In this document: positions 42,595 through 50,765 of the stretch, in pieces | Position numbering within the stretch: the first letter of the stretch is position 1 | Layout of the letters: each line of letters opens with the position of its first letter | Assembly (NCBI RefSeq): GCF_001428125.1 | Contig: NZ_LMSM01000011.1 | Span: forward strand, 62,001-126,000 | DNA: 64,000 bases | Direction of reading: 5' to 3' | Source of the DNA: Nocardioides sp. Soil774 | GTDB lineage: Bacteria > Actinomycetota > Actinomycetes > Propionibacteriales > Nocardioidaceae | Notes under the pieces: model-generated | The model's database searches: none | Seen by the model: only the letters and a program-made list of their open reading frames with translations | Told to the model about the DNA's origin: nothing | Position numbers and translations under genes: made by a program

Positions 42595-43569
42595 TCACGC
42601 CTCCCGCGAGTAGAGGTCGCGGATGACGTCCTCGATGTCGGGCTCCTGGATCGACAGGTCCGCCACGTCGTACGCCGACGCCACCGCCGCGACGATGGGC
42701 GCCGCGCTCGCGTCGGTCGGGAACGACAGCCACTGCCGCGGGCCCTCCACCCGGCGGACGTCTGCCCCCGGCACGTCGATCGGCGGCGCCTCGTCGACGA
42801 GGTCCACGACCAGCGTGCGGGTCGAGCCGCCCTGCGCGTGCAGCCCGGCGAGCGTGCCGTCGTAGACGCTGGTGCCGTGGTCGATGACGATGACCCGCTC
42901 GCACAGAGCCTCGATGTCCTGCAGGTCGTGGGTGGTGAGCACCAGGGTGGTGCCGCGCTCGGTGTTGAGCGAGCGCAGGAACTCGCGCAGCCGGCCCTTG
43001 CTGATGACGTCGAGACCGATGGTGGGCTCGTCGAGGTAGAGAACCTCGGGGTCGTGCAGCAGCGCCGCCGTGATGTCGCCGCGCATCCGCTGGCCCAGGC
43101 TGAGCTGGCGCACCGGGGTGTCGAGCTGCGCGCCGAGGTCGAGGATCTCCACGAAGCGGTCGAGGTTCTCCCGGTAGCGCGACGGCGGGATCCGATACAT
43201 CTTCTGCAGCAGCTCGAAGGAGTCGATCAGCGGCAGGTCCCACCACAGGGTGGAGCGCTGGCCGAAGACCACGCCGATGCGTCGCGCCAGCTCGACCCGG
43301 TCGCGGCTCGGGTCCAGGCCCGCCACCCTCAGCTCGCCGCCGGTCGGCACCAGGATGCCGGTGAGCATCTTGATCGTCGTGGACTTCCCGGCGCCGTTGG
43401 GGCCGATGTAGCCCACCATCTCGCCGCGCTGCACCGCGAAGGTGAGGTCGTGGACGGCGCGCACCTGCTCGCGCACCCGGCGGCGGCGCCCCTCGACCCT
43501 GCGGCGTACGTCGAAGGTGCGCTCGAGGTCGTGCACCTCGATCAGCGGCTGGTGCGTCTGCTGCGACAT
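42595..43569 (-). CDS. ABC-2 exporter ATPase (viologen-exporter-like set)
   Basis: 324 residues. Walker A GPNGAGKST, VVFGQRSTLWWDLPLIDSF (Q-loop region characteristic of this group), signature LSLGQRMRGDITAALL and Walker B LYLDEPTIGLDVISK. The long N-terminal insertion (VRRRVEGRRRRVREQVRAV) and C-terminal domain are as in the uncharacterised ABC-2 ATPases paired with two DUF990-like permeases, both of which are encoded just upstream (3 nt gap). Confidence 0.9.
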   Translation of the reverse strand: MSQQTHQPLIEVHDLERTFDVRRRVEGRRRRVREQVRAVHDLTFAVQRGEMVGYIGPNGAGKSTTIKMLTGILVPTGGELRVAGLDPSRDRVELARRIGVVFGQRSTLWWDLPLIDSFELLQKMYRIPPSRYRENLDRFVEILDLGAQLDTPVRQLSLGQRMRGDITAALLHDPEVLYLDEPTIGLDVISKGRLREFLRSLNTERGTTLVLTTHDLQDIEALCERVIVIDHGTSVYDGTLAGLHAQGGSTRTLVVDLVDEAPPIDVPGADVRRVEGPRQWLSFPTDASAAPIVAAVASAYDVADLSIQEPDIEDVIRDLYSREA

Positions 43570-43572
43570 GCG

Positions 43573-44382
43573 TCAGCTCCCGGTGGAGGTGTAGTGGCGG
43601 ACGCCGGAGCGCCACACGAGCAGGGCGGCGGCCACGGTGAGCACCGCGGCGAGCGGCGAGGCGAGCTGGAACGCGTCCGGGGTGCCGAAGGGGTCGTCGC
43701 GGCCGAGGAGGTAGAGGCAGGGGTACCAGTTCGCGAAGGCGACCGGGACCACGAAGGTCAGCCCGACCATGATCTCGCGGGGGAAGATGCGCAGCGGGTA
43801 CTGGGTGATGGTCGCGCCGCCGTAGGTGAAGGCGTTGGCGAGCTGGTCGGTGTCCTGGGTCCAGAACTGCAGGCAGGCGAAGCCGACGAACAAGCCGAAG
43901 AAGATCATCGCGCCGCTGACCAGCATCGACACCGCCACCAGCACCCGCAGCGGGGTCCAGTCGACACCGGTGCAGGCCCAGCCGAACACGACCGAGGCCT
44001 GGGTCAGGCGCCCCAGGCGCCGGAGCGTGAACTGGTCGGCGCACACCTGCACCAGCAGCGGGACCGGCTTCGTCATCATCTGGTCGAGCCGGCCGGTGCG
44101 GACGTAGGTGCCGATCCGCTCGACGCTCCCGATGACGGTGTCGGCGAGCCCGAGGGCGAGCGAGGAGCTGCCGTAGAGCAGGGCCACCTCGCGCAGGGTG
44201 AAGCCCCCGAGGTCCTGCAGGTGGGTGAACATGATCCACAGGCCCACGAAGTCGAGGCCGGTGATCAGGCCGTTGCCCACGGCGAGCATCACGAACGAGG
44301 TGGGGTACTGCCAGGCGGCGCGGATCCAGAGCCACGCGATCTGGCCGTAGGTGCGCAGGTGTCGTGCGGCGGAGTCAGCCAC
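43573..44382 (-). CDS. ABC-2 exporter permease, second subunit
   Basis: 269 residues, about six hydrophobic segments (VMLAVGNGLITGLDFVGLWIMF, VLVAVSMLVSGAMIFFGLFV and others). GTYVRTGRLDQMMTKPVPLLVQV and ITQYPLRIFPREIMVGLTFVVPVAFANWYP are landmarks of the DUF990-like permease family. Its start overlaps the other permease by 8 nt, so the two probably form a heterodimer. Confidence 0.88.
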   Translation of the reverse strand: MADSAARHLRTYGQIAWLWIRAAWQYPTSFVMLAVGNGLITGLDFVGLWIMFTHLQDLGGFTLREVALLYGSSSLALGLADTVIGSVERIGTYVRTGRLDQMMTKPVPLLVQVCADQFTLRRLGRLTQASVVFGWACTGVDWTPLRVLVAVSMLVSGAMIFFGLFVGFACLQFWTQDTDQLANAFTYGGATITQYPLRIFPREIMVGLTFVVPVAFANWYPCLYLLGRDDPFGTPDAFQLASPLAAVLTVAAALLVWRSGVRHYTSTGS

Positions 44383-45172
44383 CCTGGACCACCACCTTGC
44401 GCGTCGCCAGGCGCAGCACGCCCTGGCACGCGGCCAGGAGCACTACGGCCCAGAGCACCTGGAAGCCCAGCGCGAGCGCAAGGTCCGTGCCGGCGTGCTT
44501 GCCCAGCCAGATGTCGGCCGGCACCTGGACGTACGACGCCCACGGCAGCGCCCGGGCGAGCGTGCCGAGCCAACCGGGGAAGAGCACCAGCGGCAGCAAC
44601 AGTCCGCTGAAGAAGATGGCGAACGCTCCCGTCATCACCTTGACCCCCGACTGGTCGAGCAGCCAGAAGGCCGTGCTCGCCACGAGGAAGCGGATCCCGA
44701 AGCTGACCACGACGGCGAGGACGAGCGAGACCGCGAACGCAGCGGCGTCCGTGGCCGACCCCGGCAGCGCGATGTCGAAGGCCAGCACCCCGACGAGCAC
44801 GGGACCCACCCCGCGGGTCAGGAGCTGGTACGCCGCTCGCCCCAGGTCCGCTGCGAGGTACCACCCGAGGATGCCCACCGGCCGGTAGAGGTCGATGGCG
44901 ATGTCGCCGGTGCGGATCCGCTCGGCCAGGTCGTCGGTGGCGCCGCCGCCCCACAGCGCGATCGTCATGAGGAGTGCCTGCCCGAGCCACACGTAGGTCA
45001 CCGCGTCCTGCGCGTCGTAGCCGCCGGCGGTGGGGTTGGCCCTCCAGAGCGCCAGGTAGGCGAAGGAGTAGATGACCCCGAACACCGAGTTGGTGAAGAT
45101 CCCCGCCAGCGTCGCCGCCCGGTAGGTCGAGTAGCGACGGAACGCACGGGTCGCGACAGCGACGTGCAGCAT
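44375..45172 (-). CDS. ABC-2 exporter permease, first subunit
   Basis: 265 residues with about six hydrophobic segments. TRAFRRYSTYRAATLAGIFTN at the start and ERIRTGDIAIDLYRPVGILGWYLAADLGR match the paired permease family of the neighbouring gene. ATG 45172 is chosen because AGGGGGG lies 8 nt before it; a GTG three codons upstream has no such site. First gene of the three-gene exporter; substrate unknown. Confidence 0.85.
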   Translation of the reverse strand: MLHVAVATRAFRRYSTYRAATLAGIFTNSVFGVIYSFAYLALWRANPTAGGYDAQDAVTYVWLGQALLMTIALWGGGATDDLAERIRTGDIAIDLYRPVGILGWYLAADLGRAAYQLLTRGVGPVLVGVLAFDIALPGSATDAAAFAVSLVLAVVVSFGIRFLVASTAFWLLDQSGVKVMTGAFAIFFSGLLLPLVLFPGWLGTLARALPWASYVQVPADIWLGKHAGTDLALALGFQVLWAVVLLAACQGVLRLATRKVVVQGG

Positions 45173-45211
45173 CCGACCCACCCCCCTGAGAAAAGGCTGT
45201 GCGAAACGATC

Positions 45212-45237
45212 CCCGGCCCACCCACGAAGGGGCCGGG
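45212..45237 (-). terminator. hairpin between the CAP-protein gene and the exporter operon
   Basis: 8-bp arms CCCGGCCC and GGGCCGGG with a 10-nt loop, 58 nt after the CAP-protein stop on the minus strand, followed leftward by a short T-containing stretch. It probably terminates that gene ahead of the exporter promoter. Confidence 0.45.
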
Positions 45238-45294
45238 AATGGTCTCACACCAGAGGGGTCCGGCGCACGCCCCCGCGCGCCGTCGAGGTCTTGG

Positions 45295-45825
45295 CTACTG
45301 CCGCACGAGGTTGACGACGCCGATGGTGCGGCCCTGCTGGTCCTGGGTGATCGCCACACCGGCGTGCCGGGCACGCGGGCTGAGCAGGATCTTGCGGTGC
45401 GGGGGGGAGTCGAGCCACAGCTCGACCATGACGCCCGGGGTGAGCCCCTCGCCGCGCACGAGCGTCTCGCCGGCCCACGAGGCTCGGCAGTGCCGCACGA
45501 CCTCGCGCTGGTCGCGGTGCTCGAGCACCCCGGTGCGCGCGATGCGGCTGCCCCACTGCTCGGCCATGGTGTCGGTGCAGGCGTCGAACTTCCGGATCTT
45601 GCGCAGTCCGTGGCTGGCCCGGGCGGCGTTGATCTCCACCATCAACGCGTCCTCCAGCCCTGCGCTTCCGAGCCGGCCGGCGTCCTGGACGGTGTCCTGC
45701 ACTGCGCCCGCGACCGCGACGACGGGCACCGGCCAGGTGCTCGCGCCGGCCGAGGAGGGGAGCCCGCACATCGCTGCGGCAACGATGCCGAACGCCACGA
45801 GACGGGTGAGGGGGCGGATGCGCAC
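45295..45825 (-). CDS. secreted CAP-domain (SCP/PR1-like) protein
   Basis: 176 residues with an N-terminal signal peptide (basic RIRPLTRL, hydrophobic VAFGIVAAAMCGL, probable cleavage after SSAGAS). The CAP domain (about 60-175) shows EINAARASHGLRKIRK, GVLEHRD and VELWLDSPPHRKILLSPRARHAGVAI, the family signatures; function is extracellular but unspecified. GTG 45825 has a strong ribosome binding site GGAGGA. Upstream lie two 11-bp direct repeats. Confidence 0.88.
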   Translation of the reverse strand: MRIRPLTRLVAFGIVAAAMCGLPSSAGASTWPVPVVAVAGAVQDTVQDAGRLGSAGLEDALMVEINAARASHGLRKIRKFDACTDTMAEQWGSRIARTGVLEHRDQREVVRHCRASWAGETLVRGEGLTPGVMVELWLDSPPHRKILLSPRARHAGVAITQDQQGRTIGVVNLVRQ

Positions 45826-45849
45826 GAGGTCCTCCAGGGAAGACCCGGC

Positions 45850-45913
45850 ACCCCGAGGTTGACCGAATCTTGACGAAATCTTCGAATTCGACCTGAGGAT
45901 AACCCCTCGGGGT
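45850..45913. promoter_or_regulatory. long-range 9-bp inverted repeat enclosing the CAP-gene repeats
   Basis: ACCCCGAGG (45850-45858) and CCTCGGGGT (45905-45913) are exact reverse complements, 46 nt apart. They bracket an AT-richer segment (45859-45904) standing out from the surrounding high-GC DNA, containing the TTGAC repeats. Confidence 0.4.
45859..45880. promoter_or_regulatory. two 11-bp direct repeats TTGACSRAATC upstream of the CAP gene
   Basis: TTGACCGAATC followed directly by TTGACGAAATC, one helical turn apart, then a weaker third unit (TTCGAATTC). The spacing suits an OmpR-family response regulator bound to one face of the helix, about 35-55 bp before the CAP start. Confidence 0.45.
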
Positions 45914-45962
45914 GTCCGGGCGCGGCGATTCGCCGGAACTGCTCGTGCGCGAGCGGTGGGTG

Positions 45963-46001
45963 CTGGAGGTCAGTACTGGAGGTCAGTACTGGAGGTCAGT
46001 G
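45963..46001. repeat. three tandem 13-bp repeats CTGGAGGTCAGTA at the PEBP stop
   Basis: Units 45963-45975, 45976-45988 and 45989-46001; the last ends in G instead of A. On the minus strand each unit contains ACTGACC, and the unit nearest the gene provides the stop codon (TGA, 45998-45996). Confidence 0.85.
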
Positions 46002-46523
46002 CTGGTAGGTGCCGTGCAGGATCGCGCGGCCCAGCGTCTTGAACGCGAGGTTGAACGACACGACCGCGGGGGAGGCGTCGCCGTCGACGCCGAGGGTGGC
46101 GTCCTTCACCGCGTGCACGACGAAGAAGTAGCGGTGCGGCTGGTCGCCCTCAGGCGGGGCGGCCCCCATGAAGCCGGACTCGCCGCCGTCGTTGCGCACG
46201 TGGAAGGCCTTGCCCGGCAGGTCACCGGAGGCGGCGCCGGTGTCGAGCGAGGTGACGTCGGCCGGGACGTCGACCAGCACCCAGTGCCAGAAGCCGCTCG
46301 GGGTCGGCGCGTCGGGGTCGAAGCAGGTCACGACGTAGGACTGGGTGCCCTCGGGGGCGCCCGACCAGCTCAGCTGCGGCGAGGTGTTGCCGAGGGCGGC
46401 GACCTGGTCGTCCTTGAGTGGCGCGCCGTCGGTGACGTCGTCGCTGGTGACCGTGAAGGACGCGGTCGCCGGCAGGAGGTCGTACGGGTTCGGGCTGACG
46501 GGTCGTTCGATGCCTGTGCTCAT
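45996..46523 (-). CDS. YbhB/YbcL-family (PEBP-like) protein
   Basis: 175 residues with the PEBP ligand-pocket signatures SPQLSWSGAPEGTQSYVVTCFDPDAPTPSGFWHWVLVDVP (in parts: DPDAPTPSGFWHW) and GAAPPEGDQPHRYFFVVHAV. Bacterial members are cytosolic, of unknown substrate. The stop codon lies in a tandem repeat array, so the C-terminus (GTYQH) may vary between strains. Confidence 0.9.
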   Translation of the reverse strand: MSTGIERPVSPNPYDLLPATASFTVTSDDVTDGAPLKDDQVAALGNTSPQLSWSGAPEGTQSYVVTCFDPDAPTPSGFWHWVLVDVPADVTSLDTGAASGDLPGKAFHVRNDGGESGFMGAAPPEGDQPHRYFFVVHAVKDATLGVDGDASPAVVSFNLAFKTLGRAILHGTYQH

Positions 46524-46529
46524 CCCTCG

Positions 46530-46535
46530 AACCTA
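46530..46535 (-). promoter_or_regulatory. leaderless promoter -10 (TAGGTT, minus strand) for the PEBP gene
   Basis: TAGGTT read leftward, 6 nt, then ATG 46523. Confidence 0.65.
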
Positions 46536-46572
46536 GCCACGGCCACAAGGCGCTGACCAGAGACAATGAGCC

Positions 46573-47820
46573 ATGCCCGACCACGGTTCCTCGGACGCCC
46601 ATCCCTACCTCGCGGGGCTGGTGCTGACCGGTCGTCGGGTGGTGGTCGTCGGCGGAGGCCACGTGGCGCAGCGGCGGGTGCCGACCTTCCTCGCCGCCGG
46701 CGCCCGGGTCACCGTGGTGAGCCCGGAGGTGACGCCGGCGATCGAGGGACTCGCCGGCGAGCTCACGCTCGTGCTGCGCGAGTTCGACGAGCCCGACGTC
46801 GACGGTGCGTGGTACGTCGTCGCCGCCACCGACGACCCCGACGTCAACGCCCGCGTCGCGGCGGCGGCCGAGGCCCGCCACACCTTCTGCGTGCGCGCCG
46901 ACGACGCCCGGGGCGGCACCGCCTGGACGCCCGCCGTCGGGCACCACGGCAGCGTCACGGTCGGCGTGCTCGGTAACCGGGAGCCGCGCAAGTCCGCGGC
47001 GCTGCGCGACGACATCGTCACCGCGCTGCGCGACGGGCACCTCACCGCCTCCGACGCGCACGACCGCAGCCCCGGCGTCGTGCTGGTGGGCGGCGGCCCC
47101 GGCGAGCCCGAGCTGGTCACCGTCGCCGCGCGGCACGCGCTGGCCTCGGCGGACGTGGTGGTCGCCGACCGGCTCGCTCCGCGCGAGCTCCTCGACGAGC
47201 TCGGCCCGCACGTCGAGCTCATCGACGTCGCCAAGCTGCCGCGCGGGCGCTCGGCGTCGCAGGAGCTGATCAACGAGGTCATCGTCGACCGGGCGCTCGC
47301 CGGCAAGCGGGTCGTGCGGTTCAAGGGCGGCGACAGCTTCGTCTTCGGTCGCGGCTACGAGGAGATCCAGGCCTGCGCGGCGGCGGGGGTGCCCGTCACC
47401 GTCGTGCCGGGACTGACCTCGGCCATCGCCGTGCCCGCCCGGGTCGGCATCCCGGTCACCCATCGCGGTGTCGCGCACGACTTCACCGTGATCTCCGGTC
47501 ACCTGCCCCCCGGCCACCCCGAGTCGCTCGTCGACTGGGCGTCGGTCGCCGGGCTGCGCGGCACCGTGGTGCTGCTGATGGCGGTGGACAACGCGCCGGC
47601 CATCGCCGAGGTGCTGGTCGACGGCGGCCGACCCGGCACCACGCCCGTCGCCGTCATCGTCGACGGCACCATGCCGACCGAGCGCACCGTGCTGACCACG
47701 CTGGCCGACCTGGCCGACGACCTGAGGACCCACGAGGTGGTGCCGCCCGCGATCATCGTGGTCGGCGACGTGGTCGCAGTGGCGCGTCCGGCACACTACG
47801 CACATCATGGGCGTGCCTGA
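46573..47820 (+). CDS. cysG: siroheme synthase / uroporphyrinogen-III C-methyltransferase (CysG-like)
   Basis: 415 residues in two domains. An N-terminal precorrin-2 dehydrogenase-like Rossmann domain (about 10-160: RRVVVVGGGHVAQRRVPTFL, YVVAATDDPDVNARV) is followed by a SAM-dependent uroporphyrinogen methyltransferase (about 165-410: VVLVGGGPGEPELVTVAARHA, VVADRLAPRELL, VVRFKGGDSFVFGRG, VTVVPGLTSAIAVPA). It makes siroheme for sulfite/nitrite reductases. The N-terminal part is shorter than E. coli CysG. It overlaps the next gene by 14 nt. Confidence 0.92.
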   Translation: MPDHGSSDAHPYLAGLVLTGRRVVVVGGGHVAQRRVPTFLAAGARVTVVSPEVTPAIEGLAGELTLVLREFDEPDVDGAWYVVAATDDPDVNARVAAAAEARHTFCVRADDARGGTAWTPAVGHHGSVTVGVLGNREPRKSAALRDDIVTALRDGHLTASDAHDRSPGVVLVGGGPGEPELVTVAARHALASADVVVADRLAPRELLDELGPHVELIDVAKLPRGRSASQELINEVIVDRALAGKRVVRFKGGDSFVFGRGYEEIQACAAAGVPVTVVPGLTSAIAVPARVGIPVTHRGVAHDFTVISGHLPPGHPESLVDWASVAGLRGTVVLLMAVDNAPAIAEVLVDGGRPGTTPVAVIVDGTMPTERTVLTTLADLADDLRTHEVVPPAIIVVGDVVAVARPAHYAHHGRA

Positions 47821-48625
47821 ACCGGTCGAGATCGTCGAGATCACCGACCCCGACGACCCGCGGCTGGCCGACTACCGCGACCTGCGCGACGTCGAGCTGC
47901 GCAAGAGCCTCGAGGCCGAGCACGGGCTGTTCCTCGCCGAGGGCGAGAAGGTGGTGCGCCGCGCGGTCGAGGCGGGCTACGAGGCGCGGTCGTTCCTGAT
48001 GGCGCCGCGCTGGGTCGACGGCCTCGGCGACGTCCTCTCCCGCGGCCCGGGTCCCTGCTACGTCATGCCCGAGCGGACGATCGAGCAGGTCACCGGCTTC
48101 CACGTGCACCGCGGCGCGCTCGCGTCCCTCCACCGGCGGCCGCTGCCCACGGTCGACGAGGTGCTCGCCGGCGCACGCTCGGTGCTGGTGCTCGAGGACC
48201 TGGTCGACCACACCAACGTCGGTGCGATCTTCCGCTCCGGCGCCGCGCTCGGCTTCGACGCCGTCCTGCTCGCACCCCGCTGCGCCGACCCGCTCTACCG
48301 CCGCTCGATCAAGGTCGGCATGGGCGCGGTGTTCACCACCCCGTGGACCCGCCTGCCCGACTGGTACGACGCCCTGCCGCAGCTCTCGTCCCGCGGGTTC
48401 ACCACGGTGGCGCTCACCCTGTCGCCCGACTCGGTGCCGATCGAGGACGCCGTCGCCGGGGTCGACCGGCTCGCCCTCGTGCTGGGGTCGGAGGGGCACG
48501 GTCTCTCGGCGAGGTGGGAGACCTCCGCCGACCGACGAGCGATCATCGCGATGCGCGCCGGCATCGACTCGCTCAACGTCGCCGCCGCCACTGCGGTGGC
48601 GTGCTACGCCGCCGCCCGCCGCTGA
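47807..48625 (+). CDS. TrmH/SpoU-family RNA 2'-O-methyltransferase
   Basis: 272 residues. An N-terminal substrate-binding part (RKSLEAEHGLFLAEGEKVVRRAVEAG) precedes the SPOUT domain, with VLVLEDLVDHTNVGAIFRSGAALG (motif 1), VLGSEGHGLS (motif 2) and IAMRAGIDSLNVAAATAVACY (motif 3), the trefoil-knot SAM site. Target is a ribose in tRNA or rRNA. The ATG lies within the 3' end of cysG in another frame; a GTG at 47812 is not in this frame. Confidence 0.9.
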   Translation: MGVPEPVEIVEITDPDDPRLADYRDLRDVELRKSLEAEHGLFLAEGEKVVRRAVEAGYEARSFLMAPRWVDGLGDVLSRGPGPCYVMPERTIEQVTGFHVHRGALASLHRRPLPTVDEVLAGARSVLVLEDLVDHTNVGAIFRSGAALGFDAVLLAPRCADPLYRRSIKVGMGAVFTTPWTRLPDWYDALPQLSSRGFTTVALTLSPDSVPIEDAVAGVDRLALVLGSEGHGLSARWETSADRRAIIAMRAGIDSLNVAAATAVACYAAARR

Positions 48626-48629
48626 CCGC

Positions 48630-49241
48630 TCAGGCGTCCCTCAGCCGGTGGCGCAGCCGGCGCGCGACCACGACGACCAGCGCCACGGCGAGCAGCGCGT
48701 AGACGACGTTGCCCACGCTGCCGACGTAGCCCTCCACGCGGTGCCACTGCGCGCCCAGCTCGTAGCCGGCGAGCACCAGGGCCGCGTTCCAGACCAGGCT
48801 GCCGGCGGTGGTGTAGAGGCAGAACGTCGCCAGCGGCATCCGGTCCACCCCCGCGGGGATGGAGACCAGGCTGCGCACGCCCGGCACGAGCCGGCCGAAG
48901 AACACCGCCGTGCGACCGTTGCGGCCGAACCACGCCACCGCACGGCGTACGTCGTCGGCGTGCACCAGCGGGATCCGGTCGGCGAGCGCGCAGGTGCGCT
49001 CGAGGCCCCACGCGGCGCCGAGCCAGTAGAGGACCAGCGCGCCCACCAGGGAGCCCGCGGTCGCCCACGCGATGGCGGCCCAGACGCCGTAGTGGCCCTG
49101 GCTCGCCGTGTAGCCGGCGAGCGGCAGCACGAGCTCGCTCGGCACCGGTGGGAAGACCGTCTCCAGGGCGGTCGCGAGGCCGACGCCGGGCGCGCCGACG
49201 GTGCGCATGACCAGGACGACCCAGTCGAGCACTGCGTCCAC
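48630..49241 (-). CDS. DedA-family membrane protein
   Basis: 203 residues with four or five hydrophobic segments. TVFPPVPSELVLPLAGYTA (near 30), GRLVPGVRSLVSIPAG and MPLATFCLYTTAGSLVWNAALVLAGYELG are DedA/SNARE-associated-domain landmarks; bacterial DedA proteins are linked to lipid flipping and envelope homeostasis. GTG 49241. Third gene of a leftward def-trmH-dedA run, 12 nt after the methyltransferase stop. Confidence 0.9.
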   Translation of the reverse strand: MDAVLDWVVLVMRTVGAPGVGLATALETVFPPVPSELVLPLAGYTASQGHYGVWAAIAWATAGSLVGALVLYWLGAAWGLERTCALADRIPLVHADDVRRAVAWFGRNGRTAVFFGRLVPGVRSLVSIPAGVDRMPLATFCLYTTAGSLVWNAALVLAGYELGAQWHRVEGYVGSVGNVVYALLAVALVVVVARRLRHRLRDA

Positions 49242-49253
49242 GGATCCGGCCGC

Positions 49254-50045
49254 TCAGCCGCGCTGCCGCAGGGCCTCGTGCAGCACGATCGAGCCCGCGA
49301 CGGCGGCGTTGAGCGATGAGGCGGTGCCGGTCATCGCGATGCTGACGATGTCGTCGCACGCCGCCCGCCAGCCCGAGGAGATGCCGTGGGTCTCGTTGCC
49401 CACGACCACCACCAGCCGCCCCGACAGGTCGACCTCGCCGAGCGGGCTGCCCTCCTCGTCGGTGCCCACGATCCGGTAGCCGTGGGCGTGCGCGTGCTCG
49501 ACCACCGGACCGTGTCCCGGCACCCGCAGCACCGTGAGGGCGAAGAGCGAGCCGGTGCTCGCGCGCACCGACTGCGGGTCGTAGGGATCGGCCGCGTGGC
49601 CGGTCACCACGAGCGCGGAGGCGCCGAACGCGTCCGCCGAGCGGGCCAGGGTGCCGATGTTGCCCGGGCTGGTGGGGCGGTCGAAGACCACGACCGGGCC
49701 GTGCGGCCGCGAGGAGTCGGCGAGGCGGGCCACGCCGTCGTCCGGCATCTCGACGACGGCCACGAGCTCGGCGCCGTCCTTGCCGCTGAGCCGGGCGTGC
49801 AGGTCGGGGGACAGCACCACGCGCTCCGCGTCGGTGCTCGCCCACAGCTCGTCGGACCAGGCCGAGCCGGCGCCGTCGGCGCGCAGCAGCGCCCGCACCG
49901 TCCAGCCCTCCTCGACCGCCCGGGTGATGGGGCGTACGCCCTGCACGAGGAGCTCACGGTTGCGGTGGCGCTTGGAGCGGTTGGTCAGCAGCGCCTCCCA
50001 CTGCTGGAAGCGGGCGTTCTCGCGGGTGATGCGTAGGTCCTGCAT
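49254..50045 (-). CDS. TrmH/SpoU-family RNA methyltransferase (second copy)
   Basis: 263 residues. A distinctive N-terminus (QDLRITRENARFQQWEALLTNRSKRHRNRELLVQGVRPI, a family-typical RNA-binding part) precedes the SPOUT domain: VVVFDRPTSPGNIGTLARSADAFG, VVVVGNETHGIS and IAMTGTASSLNAAVAGSIVLHEA. ATG 50045 overlaps the def stop (TGATG); a GTG one codon earlier is also possible. About 1.4 kb from another SpoU gene on the opposite strand, but of a different subfamily. Confidence 0.9.
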   Translation of the reverse strand: MQDLRITRENARFQQWEALLTNRSKRHRNRELLVQGVRPITRAVEEGWTVRALLRADGAGSAWSDELWASTDAERVVLSPDLHARLSGKDGAELVAVVEMPDDGVARLADSSRPHGPVVVFDRPTSPGNIGTLARSADAFGASALVVTGHAADPYDPQSVRASTGSLFALTVLRVPGHGPVVEHAHAHGYRIVGTDEEGSPLGEVDLSGRLVVVVGNETHGISSGWRAACDDIVSIAMTGTASSLNAAVAGSIVLHEALRQRG

Positions 50046-50677
50046 CACGCGGTCCCGTCGGCGGGCCAGGTGAGCGGGTAGTCGTCGACAGCGGCGTCGT
50101 GCTTCTTGCCCAGCCGCTTGCGCGACTTCGCCGAGAGCCGGTCACCGAAGACGGTGCCGAGGGTGTGGTCGGTCTCGTGCTGCAGGCACCGGGCAAGCAG
50201 CCCGTCGCCCTCGAACGACACCGGCTGGCCGTCGAGACCCTGGCCGTCGACGCGCGCCCAGTCGGGGCGGGCGCACGGCTCGAAGGATCCCGGGAAGGAC
50301 AGGCAGCCCTCGTCGTCGCTGTCCAAGTGGCGGTCCTTGCCCTCGGGGAGGGTGAGGACGGGATTGCAGACCACGCCGACGGTGTGGACGCCCTCGTCGT
50401 CGGGGCAGTCGAAGACGAACATCGCGACGTCCTCGCCGACCTGGCAGGCGGCCAGGCCCACGCCCTCGGCGGCGTACATCGTGGCGACCATGTCGGCGGC
50501 CAGCTGCCGCAGCGCGTCGTCGTACGCCGTCACCGCGGCCTGGGGCCGGTGCATGACCGGCGTGCCCCAGCGGGTGATGGCGCGCACCGCCCCGCCCTCG
50601 GGGAGCGGGCCGTGCGGGGCCTGCACGTCGGGCTGGTCGGCCCTGTGCTTCTCGGTGCTGGGCTCGTGGTCGGGCAT
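50045..50677 (-). CDS. def: peptide deformylase
   Basis: 210 residues with all three deformylase motifs: GVGLAACQ (72-79), EGCLS with metal-ligand Cys125, and HETDH (167-171) with His167, Glu168 and His171. It removes N-formyl groups from nascent proteins. The first 30 residues are an extra Pro/His-rich leader, so a later start is conceivable, but the promoter spacing supports ATG 50677. Confidence 0.95.
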   Translation of the reverse strand: MPDHEPSTEKHRADQPDVQAPHGPLPEGGAVRAITRWGTPVMHRPQAAVTAYDDALRQLAADMVATMYAAEGVGLAACQVGEDVAMFVFDCPDDEGVHTVGVVCNPVLTLPEGKDRHLDSDDEGCLSFPGSFEPCARPDWARVDGQGLDGQPVSFEGDGLLARCLQHETDHTLGTVFGDRLSAKSRKRLGKKHDAAVDDYPLTWPADGTA

Positions 50678-50684
50678 GCGGTGG

Positions 50685-50690
50685 ATCCTA
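50685..50690 (-). promoter_or_regulatory. leaderless promoter -10 (TAGGAT, minus strand) for the def-trmH-dedA run
   Basis: TAGGAT read leftward, 7 nt, then ATG 50677. Confidence 0.65.
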
Positions 50691-50741
50691 GCCAGCGGGG
50701 GCCGGGTGACCCGCACCACGCAGGAGCCTCTGGCCAAAGGT

Positions 50742-50756
50742 GTAACTCGCAGTTAC
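50742..50756. promoter_or_regulatory. inverted repeat GTAACT-CGC-AGTTAC over the acyl-CoA dehydrogenase promoter
   Basis: Perfect 6-bp arms with a 3-nt centre. The right arm overlaps the -10 TACATT (50754-50759). A protein bound here would block transcription of both dehydrogenase genes; TetR-type regulators of fatty-acid genes use sites of this form. No regulator is encoded beside it. Confidence 0.65.
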
Positions 50757-50759
50757 ATT
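50754..50759 (+). promoter_or_regulatory. leaderless promoter -10 (TACATT) for the acyl-CoA dehydrogenase operon
   Basis: TACATT, 6 nt, then ATG 50766. Confidence 0.6.
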
Positions 50760-50765
50760 TGGGTC

